This document shows positions 57,301 through 64,000 of a stretch of DNA of 64,000 bases, one piece after another (the first letter of the stretch is position 1; every line of letters starts with the position of its first letter). The notes under the pieces were generated by a model. That model saw nothing but the letters and a program-made list of their open reading frames with translations. It was not told the DNA's origin and did not search any database. Source of the stretch: Tetranychus cinnabarinus. Taxonomy: Eukaryota; Arthropoda; Arachnida; Trombidiformes; Tetranychidae. The translations under genes were made by a program, and so were the position numbers. Location of the stretch: NCBI GenBank assembly GCA_022266195.1, contig WHVY01000001.1, forward strand, positions 4,588,001 to 4,652,000, in the 5' to 3' direction.

Positions 57301-60300
57301 TTGCATGAAATCCTTTTTGCTTCTTCTTCTTTTCATAATCAACCTGAAAATTTGTTGATAGAGCTTGCAGTTTCAGGCTAATAATATGTTCTGGCAATTG
57401 TTTCATCAAACTGTATATCAAAACTTGAAGATAATACAATCTGAAAAATGTAATTATAATAATACCTTTGATTTTACTGTTTCACTTGAAATTAAAGGAT
57501 CTGCATATTTATTATTAGATTAGGCTCTAATGTAATTTGGTTTTTACAAAATTTTCCTTTTCTCTCTTTTCCTTTTCATTGATCATCTTTTTTTTCTTGC
57601 TCAACCTTCATCTTCCCTTTTTCAATTCAATTCAATTTGCTCGGCTATTATTATCCGAAAAGGAATGCAACTCGAATTGGATTATTTTATTGAAACGTAA
57701 TGAGATAAACAAATTGATTTTGGTTTGCAAATTGTATTCAACTATTAGACAAGTGTAACTATGCAAAACTTTGAAATGATATGATATTAATAAACAGTGT
57801 AATGATGCAAAGAGAAAGTTTTGTTTTTCACTTTTTTTCTTCTTTTCTCCATTTTCTGTTTTCATGTTTTCGTTACATTTTCTGCCTGCACTTGAAATTA
57901 TTAATATTCATTACTTGGATATTATTATTGAAACAATTTTCATCTATTGATAGTCTTTTGATATTTTCAGTCTGAATGTTTGAAAAAAGGTTTTTTCTTT
58001 GCTCTTCTATTTTTTACTCGTTTTCATTATTCAAGGGAAGGAGAAAAATTGTTCAACTGTTCAATGAAAAAGTACAACAATGATGGTTGTTATTTATTAT
58101 AATGATAATTACAATATGATTGGAGTAAAGAAAATATCAATTTATATTTAAAAGGAAATGTATTCTTTTTTTGTGTTCCTTCAAAAGTCTCGTCAACTAG
58201 GTTTTGTGAAATCAAATTTACATGATTTATCCAAGTATTGCATGGATTAGTTCAATTTTGTCTATCATTCCATTATTTTATATTAAAATAAATATTCAAG
58301 CAGTTTTCACTCCCAGTAATAATGCCTATCGAAATTGAAATAAAATGTAAATATGTTAATAATTGTGAATAACATTGCATTGCTTTTAAAAAAAGGAAAA
58401 AGCAAATGAAATTTATTCTTGTTTCAACAGAAAAATTTCATTCCCAATGATTATTCAACATTTCATTTCATTGCTAAACTGCTAACGTGGCACATTAAAT
58501 ATTAAAGTGCATAAAATTTTCTCAGAGAAAAATTCTAAAAATTTTATTCATTTGTCTCAATCGCTCCGGCAGGAATGAAGAATCTATTCCAAGATGCCAA
58601 AAATGAAAGAAAAAGTTGAATGCATTCCGAATTGTAGTCAGAACTTTCAGAACTTACACTCATTTGCTTTTGCAAATAAAGTCAAATTGAGTTATCTTTC
58701 AAATCGATTTCAAAGTATTCACTCTTCTCTGTCAACCAACTTGCTATTAATATTTTTTAGCTTTTCTTGCCGTTTTGAGTTCGTGAGATCAGATTGGAAA
58801 GTGGAAGAAATAAATCGCATTCAAAGGTTTTATCGTGAAATCTCGTTCCATTGAACTCTTTTCTTCTTGTGAAGGAAGTGATAAGGATATCTTCATGAGA
58901 ACGAATAACACGATATTCGGTCTTTTCTTTCAGCTTAATGATTTTCTTCTCTTCAGGGAGTTTTCGCCACTTTCATGCCTTTTGGAGTTCGTGTTATTTC
59001 AATATATCTTATTCTGTCTTATCGACTTTTGTCGTATTTCAAGAGAAGCGTTTCTTTTAACCTGAAAAAATGCTGGTTGAAATTTTGACAGTTTTCGTGA
59101 TTAAACAAATGTTTCATTATGAATGGTCGAGTTGTGTACATTGCGACTGATCCATTTGTTGGCTTTTGTTGAGCCAATTTGTTGTTATTTCAAATGAGTT
59201 TAACATGCTTCTGGTAAACTTTGTTAATGATTATTGTTTTGACATGTTACAGTGTAACTGATGCTTTATGGACAAATTGTGTTTACAAACCAAAAAACTT
59301 AGCATCAGCAAAAGAAGATGCCAAACAGGGAAGAAAGGAAGAAAATAAAGACACACAAAAATCTGGTTCAGTTACCTTTTTATTATCATTTTGATAAACT
59401 AAATTGTACTTGTTTTGCTTCTTTCATTTTCAACCAGAACTTTTTTTCAACTCCTTGTTTGTCGTCCTTCCCATTCCTCGGAGAGTCATTCATTCATTCA
59501 TTTTCCTCTTCTCCTGTTTCCCTCTCTTTCCACTTTCCAATTTCATTTTTATACCAGTAAATGTACACCACTTTGTACAACAGTCAACATGGAAACAACA
59601 AGTGTTGATTAAATTTTCTCATGCAACACACTTTTGATTGGAATATCATGAAATGTTATTGAAACAATGTCAATTCAAGTCTTTGATTCGTTAAAAACTC
59701 AAATCTTGAGTAATGTCCAATGAAAGCAATTTGTTCAATTGTAATTAATTAATTAAATTGTTGGTTAACTCGATTTGTTTAATCAAATTAGCTGATTCTG
59801 AGAGTAATGTTGAGAAATCAAATTAACGCAATTAATTAGATTTAATTTTCTTAAAATTCTGTAAATCTGATAAAGATTATTGTTTGCTCCAACAGCTATC
59901 AAGGCCTTCATCAAGCTAAATGATAAAATCATTAATTAAACGCGATCCAAATTAAAATTGATTCATCAAACTTTGTTTCACTTTGAATTGCGTGATGAAA
60001 TTAGGAAGACGAAATTGTTCATTACACTCGATTTCAGCTTTAAGCCTCATTATGTCATCACCCAGTGACAACATGTGATAACATTTTTTCCTCTGCATAG
60101 TTGATAGTCAAACAATGAAGCTCATTGTAGGTTAGACTTTTGTTTGTCAACAAATCCCTTTCGTTCATCTCACAAAATCTTCAAGGCGTATCGTCTGACT
60201 ATTCAATTTTTACCCTCAAAAAAGGGTAACAGTGAGGAAAAGAGAGAAAAGAGAGAGAACTTTTCATGAGACCTTTTTTTTCGCCTCCATTCTTTTCAAC

Positions 60301-63300
60301 TTTGCATTTCACTGAGAGTTTGATGTTGCTGGATAAAGACGGTGAGCTTGCAATAACTTTCCTTCCCTGTTTACTAGAGCATAACTATCTTCATCTCTTT
60401 TTTGTTGCTCTTTTCATGTACACTTTTCAATCATTCCCTGTTATTTTGAAACTATTTTTGCACATTTTGTCTTCCAATGTGATGAATTGAAAGATAAAAG
60501 ATGCAAAATTTCGATAACTCAACTAGCTCTTTACTTTCATCTCAATTTTGAAGCGCACAAAATCCATTAGTAGCTATTGGCAAAAGGCAAAGTCGAACAT
60601 TCCACCAGTTTTACATTTTCCCTTCAGACAAATTCTCACCAGATTAACATGGAAAGCATTCTAATGAAGACAATTTGAATCGGAAGTCGAGAGAAATGAT
60701 TGAACCAAAAATGTAACTTTCAGTTATACTGTTGGGAAAGCATTAGGTAAACAAGGAATGAAAACTCCAGAAAGACTGATGTAAAGTTTTGCTTAAAACT
60801 GTGGCAATAATGTTGAATTAAGTTTTTCATTGATGAAATTTGATTCGAAACTCGGCTCAGAATTCAAAATCTTGGTTTTGTAACAAAATAACAAATGAAA
60901 ATCAACTTTTAATTTCTAAATGAAATAATCTTTGTAGGTTCATCTGAATTTGCGCTTTCATTAGAAGAGTTTCTTCCTTGGAAATAACAATAAGATGAAA
61001 CATTTTCTATGGATTTTACAAAATCTCATTTATTTTGATCCAATATTGAATTTGGTGAACAAAGATTGTTAATTTACTCGCCTTTACGATCACTGAACCT
61101 AAATTGGAAACCTTTTGGCTTTTGCTTTCTACTTTTTCTCCTTTTTTCATCACTTTTTTGTTCACCTTTTTCATCCAATATTGATAATTCATTTCATTTC
61201 GTGACTCTTTAATAAGATGTCTTAAGACAACTTAACCTAATGGAAAAAGATGATCGAATGCGAACACACATGAAAAAAATGAGTGAAAAGATGATCTTGG
61301 AATGAAGAAGAAAACTAAAAAATCTTTCCTTTCAACTTTTCTCACGATTATGATGAAACTGATTATAAAGATGATACAAGAAAAAAGATGAAGTAAAGAA
61401 AATGAAACGAAAATTCAGATGAAAAATGAACCTTTCATATCAGGAAACCAGGTGAAACTTTCTTCCCTTTTCTTCCTTTTCTTCTTCTTTGCACGAAACC
61501 GAAAACAAGAAGATGAATGAGAAGAAAATTTTCTCTCAAACAGACAGTTTCGTTTCTAATCTTTTCCATCATCATTGAAACTCTGTTCATTCCATCGAAC
61601 AGATTCTCAAAGATTCAAGTCAATTCGATAACAGAATAAGGTTAACAACATAAAAGAGCAACTTCTTTGTGAAAAATGTTGACACAAACGAAACAATTGT
61701 TCGAGTAAAAAAAGCATTTTTCAATCTTAACAGATCGATGCAAGCATTCAACTCTGATAATTAAATATTGTCTAATAACACGAACAAACTAAATGCTTCA
61801 ATAAAATACAAGATTCAAGATTGTTTAATAAAGAAATTTTGAAAACTTTATTCTTCTCATTAAAAGATTGATTCGGAAATTGAATTGCTTTCAGTTTGAT
61901 TAAATTCAAAATTGTTTTCAAAGCGAGTATCGATTCTGATTGTTAGATTTGAAAACTAAGCAATTGCTGGTGTAATTGCTCTAATTTGCATTTCACACTT
62001 TGGAGAAACGAAATTTTGTTCAATTCGGTTTCATCATGTTGATGCATTTTCAAATCTTACATGATGATTGAAAGATGGTTGGAGTTTTCAGAGAGTCGTG
62101 ATGATAATGAAGAGAGCCTGAAACGTGAAAGTGTTTACAAGCAATTTGAGTGAAAAAAGTCAACTGCTCAAGACTGGAGAGAGTGCAAAGGGAAAATGAT
62201 GAGTTTTGTTCGAGTTTTTTTGCTTCTTCTTCGTCGAGTTGGAACAAGTTGTTTGAGAAAAGGTTGGAATGTTTGAAGACTTGAAGGAAACGAGGAGAGA
62301 GAGAGAGAGAGGAAAAACCGAAATGAAATGAAAAGTTTTTTCTTCTTTTTCCATCTTCTCTTGGAAGATGAAATGGAAATAATGAGTGAAATGTACATTA
62401 ATTCAATTAAGATTATCCCTTTACACTTGTTAGGTTAAGTTGTCCTCACTGTGACTAACATCAATCAAGAGTTATTCCCTTGATTGTTACCGCATTCACC
62501 ATTAAACCAAAGGTAATATTAACAGAATAATAATGTACTTGGAATCAAACACTGGTTTGCTCTATTCGCGAACAACAATTAATAAAACCCACTCTCAATC
62601 ATTCCAAGTCGACTCAATTAAGACTTTAATTTCAATCGAAAAGTGTGTTTTAAACAATCAAAAGTTAAACAGGCAATGAGTATGCATAGCTAGTAATATG
62701 GAAACTTTAATTTAAATGAACAACAAATTGAACGTCGAATCAGGAAGCAATTTAAAACTAAAAATAAGACAAATTGCTTCTTATGTTAGTGTCAAAATAG
62801 ATGAAGAATAGCACAGAGGTTAAGGACGAGTAAACTCACTAATCAATCGCAATTGCCTCTGCATAAGCAGAATCCTAGTCGTGAAAATTTAATGCTTGTA
62901 ATGCAAGATTGAAAGTGTAAAAGTCCACCTCATGAACCAGCCAATTTCAATAAGTTATTCCAGGAAGAAGTGCATTGATTGGGCTTAGTTTGGGTTAAGC
63001 TATTCATAAACTGGTTCAATCGATGTATGGCTCCAAGAAAAATGTACAAAGATGTCGTTCTGCATTGTTCAAGACTAACATTGAAGTCAACAATGAAAGT
63101 TTAACATCGAAACCATTTGAAGCATTTAATGGGCAAAAGAGAGTCCAAGTCAGTCTGAGACTTGTAAAGCTATCGACACTTTGCACATTAATTTTACTTC
63201 AAACTAAACTCTTCTGTTACCATTATTGCTACAAAGCTTATTTTGCATTAGAATAACGCTTTTTGTTGAATAATGTTTCAGTTTTTCTTCTTGTTTTTCA

Positions 63301-63837
63301 TTATTTTCCAATCTAGATTGTTCATTTACTATTCATGATTTTCTTTCTCTTTTCAATGCATGATGAGTTTGTACAACAGGTTGCCGATGCAATGTTTTAA
63401 ATGATTAAAAAATGTGAATCAAATTGCTTCTGAAAATTAATGAAATTTGAATAAATTAATTTAACACAATGTTGAATGATGAATTATGGGAAAGTGAAAT
63501 CCAAAACCAATTGTTATTAGATATTTGCGTAATTGATAATTCAGATAATTGCCAAAGGAATTGTTAATTAACATTGCTTCAGGATAAAACATTCATTTAT
63601 ACAAGAGCAAATTGTCAGTGCAAATGGAAGGTAAAGAAAAGGCAGAAAATTTATTCTACTCAAGTTCATTAATCATTGAATTGAATTTCAAATTGTTTAG
63701 GTAAGCAAAGGTTCAATTGAATAGTTTGAACGTTAGTTAGACGGTTTCATGTGACACAAATTAAAATGTATTGTGCAAAGTGAATTGGAATGAAATTTTA
63801 CGAAAAAAATGTCAATTACAGAAGGAACAAAGCTTAC

Positions 63838-64000
63838 CGTTAATTGCATAATCATAGATTGATTGTTGATTAATTAGATGGTGGTTGGATTGAGGTTGTG
63901 TTGAATGAAGTACTTGGTGAACATTGAAATGCTGATGGTTGAGGTTGAATCGGTTTGACTGGGAATTGGAATGATTAACGGAATGATTATGATGCTGGTG
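63838..64000 (-). CDS. Syk/ZAP-70/Shark-family kinase gene, upstream His/Asn/Gln-rich exon (partial)
   Basis: Open on the minus strand from the right edge for 54 codons plus one base, ending at the consensus donor AACG|GTAAGC. The peptide is rich in His, Asn, Gln and Ser (HQHHNHSVNHSNSQSN) and ends SIYDYAIN, with a possible phosphotyrosine site. The one leftover base fits exon 33436-35265, which enters with two bases; the joint codon is GGT. Same strand, matching phase and similar composition support one gene, with tandem SH2 domains expected further right. It could instead be an exon of another minus-strand gene. Confidence 0.65.

Larger units (their letters stand above)
35266..63837 (-). 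other. very long intron of the kinase gene, 28.6 kb
   Basis: Donor GTAAGC at 63837 and acceptor TTATCTTAG at 35266. It holds a nested opposite-strand DUF4817-like gene (42201-42407), CTGGGAGTG motif copies at 37053, 37067, 43749 and 58308, direct repeats at 44065 and 44457, and the odd island at 51402-54350. An unresolved stretch with somewhat higher GC at about 48000-48850 shows no ORF or RNA I can name. The remainder is AT-rich with ATCATT runs and polypyrimidine. Extra small exons of the gene could be hidden here. Confidence 0.55.

Noticed and set aside
62800..62890. tRNA-like stretch near an AGTAAACTCACTAATC word
   Set aside because: No B box and no cloverleaf closing stem found.
1..64000. 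CRISPR arrays, bacterial operons, prophage
   Set aside because: No spaced repeats of that kind; splice sites, polyA signals and introns show eukaryotic DNA.

Overview
This is eukaryotic, AT-rich DNA (about 30% GC by eye) with very long introns, consensus GT-AG splice sites and an arthropod-type Ty3/Gypsy endogenous retrovirus. The Syk-family kinase, the insect/mite-style helix-turn-helix mini-gene and the 5S rRNA sequence suggest an arthropod, plausibly a chelicerate such as a mite. That assignment is inference and not proven here.

Layout. (1) 966-12020: a complete, apparently young LTR retrotransposon/endogenous retrovirus on the minus strand. It has identical 695-bp LTRs and a 4-bp ATAC target duplication. 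Its genes in sense order are a small membrane-protein ORF, one uninterrupted Gag-Pol-Env ORF of 2145 codons, and an unrecognised third protein with two retroviral zinc knuckles that begins one base after a strong splice acceptor. Copies of a CCCAATCACCGGG motif and a 22-bp tandem array lie in its non-coding parts. (2) 14461-64000 and beyond: one minus-strand host gene for a Syk/ZAP-70/Shark-family tyrosine kinase, seen as five phase-compatible exons (63838-64000, 33436-35265, 25880-26097, 14813-15154, 14461-14601) separated by introns of about 28.6, 7.3, 10.7 and 0.2 kb. The SH2 end lies off the right edge. The last part of the kinase C-lobe was not found and probably lies off the left edge, which would put the retrovirus inside its intron. 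(3) Inside the introns: a 5S rRNA gene bracketed by inverted repeat arms (17521-18578), a one-exon gene for a 68-residue DUF4817-like helix-turn-helix protein on the opposite strand (42201-42407), a compositionally distinct island with broken reading frames (about 51.4-54.35 kb), and a 9-base motif CTGGGAGTG that recurs far more often than base composition suggests.

How the parts relate. The kinase gene is the scaffold. Its linker exon carries tyrosine motifs and a proline-rich stretch suited to docking SH2 and SH3 proteins, and its catalytic exons keep all key kinase residues visible in the window. The retrovirus is intact enough to have been active recently; its extra ORFs and repeated motif are the most novel material here. 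Most of the remaining sequence is intron without recognisable content.
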